Notes: a model not told the origin generated them from the letters alone. DNA of 64,000 bases from Bacillota bacterium (GCA_023418475.1 JAEZZO010000080.1:62001-126000), one strand, 5' to 3'; shown: positions 1 to 8,852, numbered from the stretch's first letter. Program-made: numbers and translations.

Positions 1-446
1 GCTGCTTCATTAAGCCCTGCAGCGTCCAAATCTAGAAGTACTGCCATTTGATCAATAAATGCTCCTGTTCCTCCGGCACAGCTGCCATTCATTCTCTGCT
101 CAATACCACCTCTTAAATAAGTAATCTTGGCATCCTCTCCGCCAAGCTCTATCACAACATCTGTCTGCGGAATAAATGCTTCCACCGCTTTCTGACAGGC
201 GATTACTTCCTGTACAAAATTAATATGAAGCCATTTAGAAATCGACAGGCCGCCTGAACCTGTAATACATACCCTAACCGGAAGATTTCCTATTGACTTA
301 TAACAATTCTTCATTAAGCCTATTACTGCATTTCTGATATCTGATAAATGTCGTCTATATTCGCTGTAGATTATTTTACAACTCGCATCCAGTACTGTTA
401 ATTTTACTGTAGTTGATCCGATATCAATTCCTAATTTATAAATCAT
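1..446 (-). CDS. 2-hydroxyacyl-CoA dehydratase activase-family ATPase, N-terminal part
   Basis: Partial: the gene runs off the left edge, and 148 N-terminal residues are visible. The protein begins MIYKLGIDIGSTTVKLTVLD, the phosphate-1 motif of the BadF/BadG/BcrA/HgdC ATPases (actin/hexokinase fold). Further on it has IELGGEDAKIT and NGSCAGGTGAFIDQMA. The CAGGTG cysteine corresponds to the conserved CAAGTG segment of HgdC that helps bind the bridging 4Fe-4S cluster. Known members use ATP hydrolysis to deliver an electron to a 2-hydroxyacyl-CoA dehydratase or benzoyl-CoA reductase. Many clostridia carry a very long relative of unknown substrate with two such domains, and this could be that form because the C-terminal part is not seen. 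The start at 446 follows AGGAG with good spacing. Family assignment is firm; the substrate is unknown. Confidence 0.85.
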   Translation of the reverse strand, partial: MIYKLGIDIGSTTVKLTVLDASCKIIYSEYRRHLSDIRNAVIGLMKNCYKSIGNLPVRVCITGSGGLSISKWLHINFVQEVIACQKAVEAFIPQTDVVIELGGEDAKITYLRGGIEQRMNGSCAGGTGAFIDQMAVLLDLDAAGLNEA

Positions 447-554
447 AATTCTGTCTGCTCCTAAAGATTTATCATTTTCTTATTGTATTATTTACCGATA
501 TTAATAAATCATACAAATAAAACGGCAAAGAAATCCAAACCTGGAACAAGACTT

Positions 555-578
555 GCCTGCGAACCGTAACCGTAATTT
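555..578 (-). repeat. Dispersed intergenic repeat, copy 1
   Basis: Minus-strand reading contains TTACGGTTCGCAGGCAAGTC. Related copies lie at 8978-9003, 23637-23670 and 53968-54004, all between genes. The shared core is GTTCACAGGCAAGTCATA with substitutions. Confidence 0.5.
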
Positions 579-626
579 ATTATGACGAAAATTTTATTAT
601 GATGAAAAATTTTTATTATAATAACA

Positions 627-655
627 TTGTTATTCCCGGTTCATTGATGTATAAT
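627..655 (+). promoter_or_regulatory. Putative promoter of the Big_2 protein gene
   Basis: TTGTTA, 17 bp, then TATAAT preceded by TG. The gene start is 105 bp downstream. The upstream part of this 313-bp gap (about 575-615) is AT-rich, with two direct copies of a TTTATTATGA-type segment and nothing else recognised. Confidence 0.45.
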
Positions 656-759
656 AATTCCATTAATAAATCCTAGAAGCATAAAACATTGTAATAAATT
701 AGGATAAGCTTTATATAATTTATTAAATTAAGTCCAATGAAGGAAAAGGAGAAGAGTGT

Positions 760-1587
760 ATGAAGAATACAAAAAAAGTTGTAGTGGCCCTGTTACTATT
801 TGCATTAATTTTTACAATAGCTGATATTCCGGCCATTAGTAGCCCCGCAACCGCGCAGGCTGCAACATTAAAAATCAGCAAAAAAACCTTAGTATTAGAG
901 GTAGGAAAATCAAAGATGCTGAAGGTCCCCGGAACCAAGAGTGCAATAAAGTGGTCCAGCAGTGATACCAGTGTTGCTACTGTAACGAATAAAGGCAAGG
1001 TAACGGGTGTATCGAAGGGTATTGCTAAGATAACTGCTGCTATAGCCGGAAAGAAATTAACCTGTGATGTTACTGTTACTTTAAATCCTTATCTGGCAGG
1101 CGCTCCTTTTAAGGCACAGGAGGTTCAGATTTTAAATGTAGATTTTGTTATGCCTGCTGATTGGAGCGGACAATTAGGTAGTCCGACTGCAACTGGAATT
1201 ACTGCTCAGCTTGCTCCGACAGATACTTCCTTAAAGTCAAAGATTGCAATCAATGTGACTCTTCTCGGAGATAAATCACCCGCCTATGCAGATGTAAGAA
1301 AACAATTCACCGATGTCATAACAGAAGATTTCTTTAAAAAGACCTGGTCCTCATTAGGATCCGATATAACCACCTCCGATTTCACGCAAGAGGATTATAT
1401 CTTACCTTTTGGTACTTCCTTAAGAACCAATGTGACAATTAAGGCCGGCGATACCTCTTTTAATGAAATTGTTTATGATTTTATTATCGGAAATTATTAT
1501 ATTGAAATTGCTGCGATTGATTCTGATAATCTTAACTTAGCTGATATCACAGATTATATGATGAAAACTATTATGATTACACAGTAA
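760..1587 (+). CDS. Secreted Big_2 (bacterial Ig-like) domain protein
   Basis: 275 residues. The N-terminus (KK, then a hydrophobic stretch to about residue 25, then ATAQA) is a Sec signal peptide with a likely cleavage near residue 35. Residues 36-108 form one Big_2 domain: the repeated style LKISKKTLVLEVGKS, WSSSDTSVATV and GKVTGVSKGIAKITA is typical. The C-terminal 160 residues have no recognised domain but look like a globular extracellular module. Big_2 domains occur in clostridial surface and adhesion proteins, so an exported or surface role is inferred. The start has AAGGAGAAG at proper spacing. A strong terminator follows at 1653, so the gene is probably monocistronic. Confidence 0.8.
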   Translation: MKNTKKVVVALLLFALIFTIADIPAISSPATAQAATLKISKKTLVLEVGKSKMLKVPGTKSAIKWSSSDTSVATVTNKGKVTGVSKGIAKITAAIAGKKLTCDVTVTLNPYLAGAPFKAQEVQILNVDFVMPADWSGQLGSPTATGITAQLAPTDTSLKSKIAINVTLLGDKSPAYADVRKQFTDVITEDFFKKTWSSLGSDITTSDFTQEDYILPFGTSLRTNVTIKAGDTSFNEIVYDFIIGNYYIEIAAIDSDNLNLADITDYMMKTIMITQ

Positions 1588-1652
1588 TAAGCTTGCCTGT
1601 GATTATTTCTATCTACCTTAACGAAGCAGTGTTCACCAGACACGCAAACATT

Positions 1653-1691
1653 GCGGCAGGGAATGATATTTCTTATTCCCTGCCGCTTTTT
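1653..1691 (+). terminator. Intrinsic terminator
   Basis: Perfect 12-bp stem (GCGGCAGGGAAT / ATTCCCTGCCGC, 1653-1664 with 1675-1686), 10-nt loop, then TTTTTC. It ends the Big_2 gene and lies just before the stop of the convergent chitinase gene. Confidence 0.9.
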
Positions 1692-1722
1692 CATTCATCT
1701 GAACTTTTTTCCTTAATGCATT

Positions 1723-3378
1723 TTATTTCATACCGTTATATAAAGCATTTAACAGTATTCTGTTCGGGTCCTGACTTAACTCCCAGATCATTGCGCCACC
1801 CAATCCTTTTGCTTTAATATACTTCGCTTTATAATCCATCGATTGTTCATCCTCATAGGATATAAAGGTAGAGCCATTAAATAACCAAGGTACCATTGAC
1901 TGCGAATGGAAATGCCGTATATAACCGGAAGCATTCCGATAATTAGCTGCAATATTCGCATAACTTATAGAGGAGCCTCCCGAATACTTCTGATATAGAC
2001 CATAATTCAAATTATTAACTGCCTTATAGATATATCCGTAAAAGGGAACTCCCATAATAATCTGATTGGCTGGAAAACCTGCACTGATCCATGCACTAAT
2101 CCCGGAATCTACACTGGTTTTCTCTTGGGGAGAGGTATCACCGTTATTATAAAGTGGTGCGTTAAAATCCGTATAAGTATCCCAATTACCATGGATATCA
2201 TAGTTCATAACATTAACATAATCCACCAAAGGCATTAGCTTAGCAGGCTCGATATTGTTCAGATACCAATTGTCTTGTGCACCGGCAAAACTTAGAATAT
2301 AATGCTTACCATCTACTATTCCTCTGGCATCCAGCTTCTCTCTAAGCTTCTGTATCAGAAGAGTAAAATTGGTCTTATCCTCGGCTCTTCTGCCATTGGT
2401 GGATAAACCACCTGCAACTGGATACTCCCAGTCAATATCAATTCCATCAAACCCATACTTTACAACAAATGCAATGCAGCTGTCTGCAAATGTAGTTCTG
2501 GATGCATCCGTGAGCGCTGCGTCAGAAAATCTGCCGGACCAGTCCCATCCTCCGACTGAAATTATTGTCTTCAGATCTGGATTAATCTTTTTCATTTCAT
2601 TTAATTTAGTATAATTAGATGGATCTAAGTCCGGATATCCCAAAGTAATCTTGAAATCACTCCCGATATTCGCAAACGCATAATTAATGTGCGTTATTTT
2701 GCTAACATCCACATCATCCGGAGTAAAACCCGAATAAGCTGCCCAGGCGGCATAATAACCAATTACTTTCTTACCGGATAAAGTTGGTGTCGGTATTGCC
2801 GTAGGGGTTATCTCTGTCGTAGGGGTTGAGGTTATCACGGCGGTTGGCGCTGCAGTTATTGTTGAAGTTACGGCCGTTGTCGGCATTACAGTTGCTGTCG
2901 GCGTTACAGTTGCTGTCGGCGTTACAGTTGCTGTCGGTATTACAGTTGCTGTCGGTATTGGTGTCGGAGCTGCTGTTGGAACAGGTGATGGAGTTACAAT
3001 GCTGCCTGTAGTCATCACAGAAATTATTGCGCTGTTCGTTCCATTGCCTGCAGCATCCTTTGCTCTGATATAAAATTGATATGTACATGCCGGCAACAAT
3101 CCGCTTACCAAATATGTATTCTGCTGTGTTGCAGCAATTTTGCTGCCATTCTTATATACTTCATAATAGCTTATTCTTACATTATCCGTTGAGGAATTCC
3201 AGGCTAATGAAACGGCTGTATCCATAATGGATACTACTCTTAAATTCGTGGGTGCAGAGGGTGGTATTTTATCTGCCTTTCCAAATACTGTGGAACTGAA
3301 TATCATGTTTAAGATCAAAAGGAATGTTAGTAAAATAATCGGTAATCTCTTTTTTCCATAATAGACTTTTCGTAACAT
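1723..3378 (-). CDS. Secreted chitinase, fibronectin type III + GH18
   Basis: 551 residues from the chosen start. Order: signal anchor (about residues 10-33), FnIII domain (about 38-122, PPSAPTNLRVV and YYEVYKNG), a Pro/Thr/Ala linker coded by 18-bp repeats (about 128-200), then a GH18 barrel to the end. The GH18 signature DGIDIDWE is present at about residues 311-318, and its Glu is the catalytic acid. SVGGWDWSG on the preceding strand also fits. The enzyme should cleave chitin or chito-oligosaccharides outside the cell. An upstream in-frame ATG at 3462 would add 28 basic residues. I prefer 3378 because GGGAG lies 11 nt before it and the next residues form a proper signal peptide. A c-di-GMP riboswitch, common before clostridial chitinases, was looked for and not seen. 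Confidence 0.88.
   Translation of the reverse strand: MLRKVYYGKKRLPIILLTFLLILNMIFSSTVFGKADKIPPSAPTNLRVVSIMDTAVSLAWNSSTDNVRISYYEVYKNGSKIAATQQNTYLVSGLLPACTYQFYIRAKDAAGNGTNSAIISVMTTGSIVTPSPVPTAAPTPIPTATVIPTATVTPTATVTPTATVMPTTAVTSTITAAPTAVITSTPTTEITPTAIPTPTLSGKKVIGYYAAWAAYSGFTPDDVDVSKITHINYAFANIGSDFKITLGYPDLDPSNYTKLNEMKKINPDLKTIISVGGWDWSGRFSDAALTDASRTTFADSCIAFVVKYGFDGIDIDWEYPVAGGLSTNGRRAEDKTNFTLLIQKLREKLDARGIVDGKHYILSFAGAQDNWYLNNIEPAKLMPLVDYVNVMNYDIHGNWDTYTDFNAPLYNNGDTSPQEKTSVDSGISAWISAGFPANQIIMGVPFYGYIYKAVNNLNYGLYQKYSGGSSISYANIAANYRNASGYIRHFHSQSMVPWLFNGSTFISYEDEQSMDYKAKYIKAKGLGGAMIWELSQDPNRILLNALYNGMK
2877..2970 (-). repeat. 18-bp tandem repeats coding the chitinase linker
   Basis: About five copies of an 18-bp unit (GTTGCTGTCGGCGTTACA on the plus strand, with some GGTATT variants) code the hexapeptide pattern TATVTP. 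Being in frame and a multiple of three, the copy number can change without breaking the gene. Confidence 0.85.
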
Positions 3379-3642
3379 ACTCTTATTTCTCCCATTCTGT
3401 CGCCTACGGCGGTACATTATCTTTTTGTTAGCACGACAAAAGACAAATTCATTTGCTTTCATTTAGTGTCTCAGCCTTTGTGAAATATAAACAACTCCTA
3501 CCTTTCCATGCTAACAAGTATAGTGAATTATGTCAACTATTTGGGGGAAGGGAAACACTGGAATTATCCTTAATTGACAGTTAGAATTTTGATTTATCTG
3601 TGAAGAGTGACACACCTTTCCGAAAATGTTTTCAGATTTCAC

Positions 3643-3671
3643 TGGACGAAACAAAAAGAATTCATTATAAT
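3643..3671 (+). promoter_or_regulatory. Putative promoter of the 41-residue protein gene
   Basis: TGGACG, 17 bp, then TATAAT. It would give a leader of about 115 nt before 3793. The rest of the 414-bp gap 3379-3792 between the divergent starts holds no recognised element. Confidence 0.4.
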
Positions 3672-3792
3672 AAATGTATTATAAAAAATGTCAGTATCAT
3701 TAACATTTTTTAGTCATGCATTGATATAAGCCGCTCTGTGAGGCTTGTATGAATCGTGAGAAAACTTATTCTTATATTAAGGGGTGGTTTCG

Positions 3793-3918
3793 ATGGCTAA
3801 CAGAGATATTAAGAAAGACGTAAAGAAGAAGAAAAAGGCTGATACCGGCATTATGCCTGCTTTAAAGCCCATGATGGCTGAACCGGAAGTAATTAAAAAG
3901 TCCAAAAAGAATTCATAA
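3793..3918 (+). CDS. Small very basic protein, 41 residues
   Basis: Short frame starting MANRDIKKDVKKKKK and ending in IKKSKKNS, preceded by a good AAGGGGTGG Shine-Dalgarno 5 nt before the ATG. It has two Lys-rich ends around a short neutral stretch with Pro and Met (IMPALKPMMAEPE). No signal peptide or membrane segment. A promoter-like sequence upstream and a hairpin terminator 32 nt downstream make a complete transcription unit, supporting a real gene. I do not recognise the family. The composition would allow binding to nucleic acid, ribosomes or acidic membranes, but that is only a guess. Confidence 0.6.
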   Translation: MANRDIKKDVKKKKKADTGIMPALKPMMAEPEVIKKSKKNS

Positions 3919-3950
3919 TGCAAACAGCACCTGCTTCTTAATTATGAAGA

Positions 3951-3997
3951 AGAACTGCCGTAACATCAAATTTGTGTTTCGATGTTACGGCAGTTCT
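3951..3997. terminator. Bidirectional terminator hairpin
   Basis: Perfect 17-bp stem (3951-3967 with 3981-3997) and 13-nt loop, between the plus-strand small gene and the minus-strand histidine kinase gene, which converge here. The minus-strand side is followed by a T-rich TTCTTC tail. No T-run follows on the plus side. Confidence 0.65.
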
Positions 3998-4059
3998 CTA
4001 TATGATCCGATCCGTATATCTTTTTACTGCTCTACTCACACTTCCAACAATATTTTCCT

Positions 4060-4968
4060 TCACACTATTCTCTCCATCCATTGTAACTCAATTATAAAGG
4101 TATCATCCTCAAACCTCGCGTCAATGCAGCCTTTCATTTTTTCCACCAGCATTTTCGTGATTGTCAGGCCTAATCCAGTACTCCCATTATTACGAGTATG
4201 ATCTCCTGTATAGAAGCGGTCGAAAACAAGTTTCAGTTCTTCTTCTTTCATGTTTCCCCTATCATTTCGAAACTGTATGATGCATCTTCCTTCTTTCACA
4301 AATTGGCGAATACTAAATTGTTGTTCCGCATATTTTAAAGCATTTTGAATTAAATTATTCAAAATTCTGTTCAGTTGAATTTTATCTGCAATTATAAAAC
4401 TTTGCTTCTCTGAGAGATCTATCTTAACTTGAATATGTTTTCTCTCAAATTCATTATAATAAGCAACCGCTGCATCTGATAGCATTGTCTGGACAGAAAT
4501 CGTATCCAATAAAAACGGATAGTCATCTCCTTCAATCCTAGAAATCTCATAAAAATCCTGGATAAATCCCTGTAGTACTCTGGCTCTCTTATAAATAATA
4601 TCCAGATATTCTCTTTTTTCTTCTTCCTTTGTTTCCGTATCCTGTATTAAATCCACATAACCGATGATCGAAGTAAGTGGTGTTCGCAAATCGTGGGAAA
4701 TATTTTCAATTTCCCGCCTTATCTGCGTTTCCCTTCTCTGATAAACAATCCTTTCCTGTTGACGTGCCACATAAATATTATTTACTTTATTGAAGAGCTC
4801 CTCTATCAGCCGGTTTGTCTGAATTGCTTTCAATTGACGATTTCTTTCCGGATGTTCGTCTATCTCATCCATTTGTTTCGATGCATCCTGTATTGCCCTG
4901 TTCAGATAAAGAAGATGTGCCGTAAGCAGAATAATTACTATAATTAATAACAGGCAAAAATACAACAT
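4060..4968 (-). CDS. Membrane sensor histidine kinase
   Basis: 302 residues. One N-terminal membrane helix (about 2-22) and almost no extracellular part, then a cytoplasmic linker, the HisKA box ENISHDLRTPLTS with phospho-accepting His92, an N-box (LNRILNNLIQNALKYA) and the ATP-lid glycines (STGLGLTITKMLVEKMKG). The lack of a sensory loop is typical of intramembrane-sensing kinases that work with ABC transporters in antimicrobial-peptide resistance. It is the last gene of a minus-strand cluster holding a response regulator and an ABC pair, and the regulator at 6940-7629 is the likely partner. There is a 136-bp gap from the permease gene. The start follows GAGGAGG. Confidence 0.9.
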   Translation of the reverse strand: MLYFCLLLIIVIILLTAHLLYLNRAIQDASKQMDEIDEHPERNRQLKAIQTNRLIEELFNKVNNIYVARQQERIVYQRRETQIRREIENISHDLRTPLTSIIGYVDLIQDTETKEEEKREYLDIIYKRARVLQGFIQDFYEISRIEGDDYPFLLDTISVQTMLSDAAVAYYNEFERKHIQVKIDLSEKQSFIIADKIQLNRILNNLIQNALKYAEQQFSIRQFVKEGRCIIQFRNDRGNMKEEELKLVFDRFYTGDHTRNNGSTGLGLTITKMLVEKMKGCIDARFEDDTFIIELQWMERIV

Positions 4969-5104
4969 AATTACAGTACCTCCTCTTTATCTTATCAAAC
5001 CTAACGGTAATTGCAAAATTATTAAGAACAAAAATAACCTTCACACAGCTCGCAATTATAGAGCTGAAAATGCTAAGCTTACGTTCCAGGCAGCTGCTCT
5101 CGTA

Positions 5105-5884
5105 TTATTTTATCTCTCTCTTACGGAAAACAACGAAACCAATTAATGTTATTAAAACCAATTGCAGCATCGAATAAAGCCAGTAATTACTATAGCCGGT
5201 ATTACCGGGCCAAAGAAGTACTAAGGTACTTGTTACACTATCAATACCTATATTATTAGCCATTGTTAAAGGCATCAGTTTATAAAGCTGCGCAAATAAT
5301 TCAAATTTCATTCCAAGCGTACCACAAACAATCGGAAATGCCAATAGAAGTCCTGTCGCCGCACCAATTGCCGCATTACTTCCTTCTAACATAAACAAAA
5401 AACAGTTCGATGCCGCCAATGCATATAAAAGCAAAGGTAGGCCCGCAAAACATGCCTGTACCAGCAGCTTGAATTCATTTGCATTGGTATGTTTCAGCAT
5501 AAGATAAGCACTTCCGGCATAAAACGCTGTAATAATTATAATCGCAAGGATACCATATATGATTTCTACAATAAACTTTCCGAAATATATTACTCCTCTT
5601 GATATACCATACGAAACACTGTTCTTCATGGTATGATTACCGTGTTCATTCCCAAATATCATGGATGCCACGAAAATACAGAGAATATAGATTGTACCTA
5701 TACTTGAGATGTAGTTATTTATGGCAAAGGAAGTAGTTGCATATGGAAAGTTTGCTTCACTACAGTTAACTGCCATCAGAGTAATATTAGCGCTTAGAAG
5801 CAGCAGACTGCAGATAATGATAAATAAATAAGTCCATTTGTAATGCGCAATACGATATAATTCGCTCTTAATATAACTAATCAT
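5105..5884 (-). CDS. ABC-2 type permease, bacitracin/lantibiotic immunity type
   Basis: 259 residues with about six membrane segments: the first at about residues 18-38, the last (LVLITLIGFVVF) ending just before the basic tail RKREIK. Short permeases of this layout pair with BcrA- or LanF-type ATPases and remove peptide antibiotics from the membrane, or move lipids. Its start overlaps the end of the ATPase gene by 8 nt, and its ribosome binding site AGGAGG lies inside that gene, so the two are translationally coupled. The substrate is unknown. Confidence 0.85.
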   Translation of the reverse strand: MISYIKSELYRIAHYKWTYLFIIICSLLLLSANITLMAVNCSEANFPYATTSFAINNYISSIGTIYILCIFVASMIFGNEHGNHTMKNSVSYGISRGVIYFGKFIVEIIYGILAIIIITAFYAGSAYLMLKHTNANEFKLLVQACFAGLPLLLYALAASNCFLFMLEGSNAAIGAATGLLLAFPIVCGTLGMKFELFAQLYKLMPLTMANNIGIDSVTSTLVLLWPGNTGYSNYWLYSMLQLVLITLIGFVVFRKREIK

Positions 5885-6800
5885 TGCTTATCCCTCCTAC
5901 CAGTTGAATAAAGTAATTCTCCAGGTTAATATCCTTCACCATAATCGAATTCAAACCAATTCCGTTTACAACAGCAAGCTCACTGATTTTTGCCGGCTGC
6001 TCTAAATATTCGTATAATTGAATTGTATTATTAGTCGTAATTCTGTAAGAGGTACAACCCAGCTTCTTTTCCAGAAGTGCCGTCATAAGTTCAACCTTAT
6101 CAACCGAAAGCTCCAGATATTTATTACATTCTCTTGATAATTCGTCGTCTGACAATTGCTTTAACATTACGCCCCGATCAATAAAACCATAATAAGTAAC
6201 CAGGTTTGAAAGCTCTGTCAGTATATGACTGGAAATCAATATCGTTATATTCTTCTCTCTATTCAAGTTTAATAAAAGATTACGTATTTCCACAATTCCA
6301 AAGGGATCAAGTCCATTGATCGGCTCATCAAGCAGTAGTATCTCCGGTTTGTTCATTAACGCTAACGCAAGTCCCAGTCTCTGTTTCATTCCCAGAGAAA
6401 AGCTCTTGAATTTCTTATTTTCCGTATCTGCTAGCTGTACCTCCTCCAATGCTTCCTTTACGCAGTTCTTCCCTGGGATTCCTCTTTGGATACGATAATA
6501 TTCCAGATTTTGCTCGGCGGTCATATAGGAATAAAAACTGGGTGTTTCGATAATTGCCCCTATTCTTTTTCGCTCCCTATTCAAAGCCTCCGGAGAGGTT
6601 TGCTCAAACAGGGATATCACTCCCTCATCTGAATAAGACTGCCCTGTCAAAAGCCGAAGCAGAGTTGTCTTACCTGCACCGTTTTTTCCTACCAGGCCAT
6701 ATATTTCGCCCTGTTTCAATTCCAGATTGATGTTTTTTAGTGCATTTACATTCTTATACTTTTTACTAAGATTTTTTGTAGATAATATTACTTCCCGCAC
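5877..6800 (-). CDS. ABC transporter ATPase, BcrA/LanF-like
   Basis: 307 residues. Walker A GLVGKNGAGKTTLLR, signature SLGMKQRLGLA, Walker B EILLLDEPINGLDP, then a C-terminal extension of about 90 residues as in BcrA-type ATPases. It energises the permease encoded immediately downstream. The start is GTG with AGGAG 7 nt before it. The gene lies 139 bp after the response regulator gene, in a gap long enough for its own promoter. Confidence 0.9.
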   Translation of the reverse strand: MREVILSTKNLSKKYKNVNALKNINLELKQGEIYGLVGKNGAGKTTLLRLLTGQSYSDEGVISLFEQTSPEALNRERKRIGAIIETPSFYSYMTAEQNLEYYRIQRGIPGKNCVKEALEEVQLADTENKKFKSFSLGMKQRLGLALALMNKPEILLLDEPINGLDPFGIVEIRNLLLNLNREKNITILISSHILTELSNLVTYYGFIDRGVMLKQLSDDELSRECNKYLELSVDKVELMTALLEKKLGCTSYRITTNNTIQLYEYLEQPAKISELAVVNGIGLNSIMVKDINLENYFIQLVGGISND

Positions 6801-6939
6801 CTTATTACTCCTTTCATTCTACCGTTTCTGCAAGTGTTCCCGGAACCGGTTAACCTGTTAACAAGGCTAAGTATATTCTGATTTTTTTAACTAGTACTTA
6901 ATAAAAAATAAAGAAAGTATAAAGAGCTCTTATTTGGAT

Positions 6940-7629
6940 TTACGTATTATCAATTTTAAAACCAATCCCCCAGACTGTCTTTATATATGCCTCCTCATCA
7001 AATTCTTTTATTTTTTTACGGATATTACTGATATGTACGTTAATCGTATTATCCTCACCATAATAACCGGTTTTCCAGATATCCTGGTACAAATGCTCCT
7101 TCGTAAAAACTCTGTCCGGATATTGGAGCATTAAATGCAGGATATCAAACTCATATTGCGTAAGAAGTATCAGATTGCTTTTTACAAATACCTCTCTGGA
7201 AGTAGGTTTTAGCGTTAAATTTTTTAGAATATAATCCTTGTCCGCATTCACAGTAGTCGTCACCTGTTTGCTTCTGCGCAGGATAGCTTCTACTCTTGCT
7301 AATACCTCCTCCCTTTCGAAGGGCTTTGTCATATAATCATCTGCTCCTGCTTTCAGAATATTTACCTTATCTTCTAATGCGCTCTTCGCTGAAATGACCA
7401 GAATTGGAATCTGAGCATTTTTTCTAATTTCTTTGATTAAATCTTCTCCTGATATTCCCGGTATCATTAAATCCAGTAACATCATATCAAATGCATTTAA
7501 TTGAAGCTGTAATTTCGCTTCCGTTCCTGAAAAAGCGGAAACAACTTCATATTTCTCCCGTTCCAGGTATCTTCTTATGATACGGTTAATGTCCTCATCA
7601 TCCTCTACAACCAGTATTTTCGTTTGCAA
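6940..7629 (-). CDS. OmpR/PhoB-family response regulator
   Basis: 229 residues. Receiver domain 1-115 with acidic pocket EDDED, phospho-acceptor Asp53 (MLLDLMIPG) and the conserved Lys in TKPFE; winged-helix DNA-binding domain about 130-227 (YEFDILHLMLQYPDRVFTKEHLYQDIW, VDVHISNIRKKI style). Start codon TTG, set by GAGGTGAAC 9 nt upstream. It probably receives phosphate from the kinase at 4060-4968 and controls the ABC pair between them. It is 19 bp downstream of the LURP-one-like gene, so these are likely cotranscribed. Confidence 0.92.
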   Translation of the reverse strand: MQTKILVVEDDEDINRIIRRYLEREKYEVVSAFSGTEAKLQLQLNAFDMMLLDLMIPGISGEDLIKEIRKNAQIPILVISAKSALEDKVNILKAGADDYMTKPFEREEVLARVEAILRRSKQVTTTVNADKDYILKNLTLKPTSREVFVKSNLILLTQYEFDILHLMLQYPDRVFTKEHLYQDIWKTGYYGEDNTINVHISNIRKKIKEFDEEAYIKTVWGIGFKIDNT

Positions 7630-7648
7630 CTTAGTTCACCTCAATTTA

Positions 7649-8137
7649 TTAAGAATTGTGTTTTGATTCATTATGAAGACAATTATCAATTGCTATGACC
7701 AGAGCACAGAAGAAACCGGCATTCTGATTTTCCGGAATATCCAGCTCGTAACTGTCTCCCCAGGAAAGCCATTTTTTATATACTCCTCCAAAATACTGAC
7801 CATTTCTAATGATTTGATAATCCATACTCATAAAGTCGCCATTTATTTCGAATTCACCCATCATACTTTCAACATTCAGCTTCGCATGAAAAAAAGAAAA
7901 CTCCTGACTAATTCTTGCAATCACATTATTTTCCTGGTATATCTCATAGTCTGCCAAAAACAGCGTGAAACTTCGTTTAATATAGAATAGTTCCTGTCCT
8001 TGTGTATTATAAAGATGGAGCTTAGCACCGATTGTAAAAAGTTCGCTCTCCACATTAAAAACAATATTCTCCTGTGAATCATATACATCATATTTATCGC
8101 CAAGCGAAAATACTCTTTGTTTGATATAAAGCTTCAT
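7649..8137 (-). CDS. LURP-one-related (Tubby C2-like) protein
   Basis: 162 residues, no signal peptide. The repeated beta-hairpin style (YIKQRVFSLGDKYDVYDSQENIVFNVE..., LYNTQGQELFYIKR, GEFEINGDFMSMDYQI) is that of the LOR/YxjI family, a 12-stranded barrel related to the Tubby C-terminal domain that can bind membrane phospholipids. Function in bacteria is unestablished. It sits between a SanA-like envelope protein gene (25 bp) and the response regulator gene (19 bp), in the same direction, so a membrane-state or envelope-stress role is inferred from context. The start has AGAAGGAGATG. Confidence 0.8.
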   Translation of the reverse strand: MKLYIKQRVFSLGDKYDVYDSQENIVFNVESELFTIGAKLHLYNTQGQELFYIKRSFTLFLADYEIYQENNVIARISQEFSFFHAKLNVESMMGEFEINGDFMSMDYQIIRNGQYFGGVYKKWLSWGDSYELDIPENQNAGFFCALVIAIDNCLHNESKHNS

Positions 8138-8162
8138 GTTTCATCTCCTTCTTTTGCTTATA

Positions 8163-8852
8163 TTAATCATTCGTTACATTACCATCACCGCTAACAGGTA
8201 TTACTTCTCCCAAATATTTCGGTCTTGGCTTTGTGATAACATAAAAGAAATCCTTTCCTCTAGCCACAATTTCACGTAATTCCCGTTTCGATTGGCCGGA
8301 ATACCGGCGGGGATCAGAAGCTACTCCGTACACATCAAGTCCCAAGCCCTTTCCTATATAAAGTGCCCTGTACATATGATATTTTTGTGTAACAACCACG
8401 ATTTTATCGGCCTGAAAAATATTACGGGCACGGTACAGGCTTTCATATGTTGAAAAACCGGCATGATCCATAAAAATATCCTCGGAAGGAATTCCCGCAT
8501 TAACCGCATATTGTTTCATTACTCCAACTTCATTATAATCTTCCCTGCCATGATCACCACTCATCAAAAGTTTATTGGCTACACCTGCCTGATATAGCTT
8601 TATGCCCAGCTTTAGTCGATCTTCAAGCATGGGACTTGGCTTATTATCCTCCCATATACCTGCTCCCAGAATAAGTATACAATCTACCTTACCTAACTTA
8701 ACCGCATCCTCCGATGAAATTATACGCTTTCTGACAGAAGATCTGACAACTACATCCATTGTAATTATAATCAGCAAACTCGTTGCAATCAGGCATACCA
8801 ACCAAAATAAGATTCCTTTTGTTCTTATATTATGATTTATTTTCTTTATCAT
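8163..8852 (-). CDS. SanA/YdcF-family membrane protein (DUF218)
   Basis: 229 residues: one N-terminal membrane helix (about 15-36), then an extracytoplasmic DUF218 domain with ILILGAGIWEDNKPSPMLEDRL, KLLMSGDHG, DHAGFSTYESLYRA and VTQKYHMYRAL. SanA of enteric bacteria affects vancomycin exclusion and envelope barrier function, but the reaction is unknown. The open frame extends upstream to a GTG at 8867. I chose the ATG at 8852 because GGAG lies 9 nt before it. Likely first gene of the six-gene envelope cluster. Confidence 0.85.
   Translation of the reverse strand: MIKKINHNIRTKGILFWLVCLIATSLLIIITMDVVVRSSVRKRIISSEDAVKLGKVDCILILGAGIWEDNKPSPMLEDRLKLGIKLYQAGVANKLLMSGDHGREDYNEVGVMKQYAVNAGIPSEDIFMDHAGFSTYESLYRARNIFQADKIVVVTQKYHMYRALYIGKGLGLDVYGVASDPRRYSGQSKRELREIVARGKDFFYVITKPRPKYLGEVIPVSGDGNVTND

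Noticed and set aside
1593..1817. 74-residue plus-strand open frame after the Big_2 gene
   Set aside because: It spans the terminator and runs into the chitinase gene on the other strand; no ribosome binding site and no sensible composition.
3463..3792. c-di-GMP riboswitch before the chitinase
   Set aside because: Conserved GEMM motifs could not be found on either strand.
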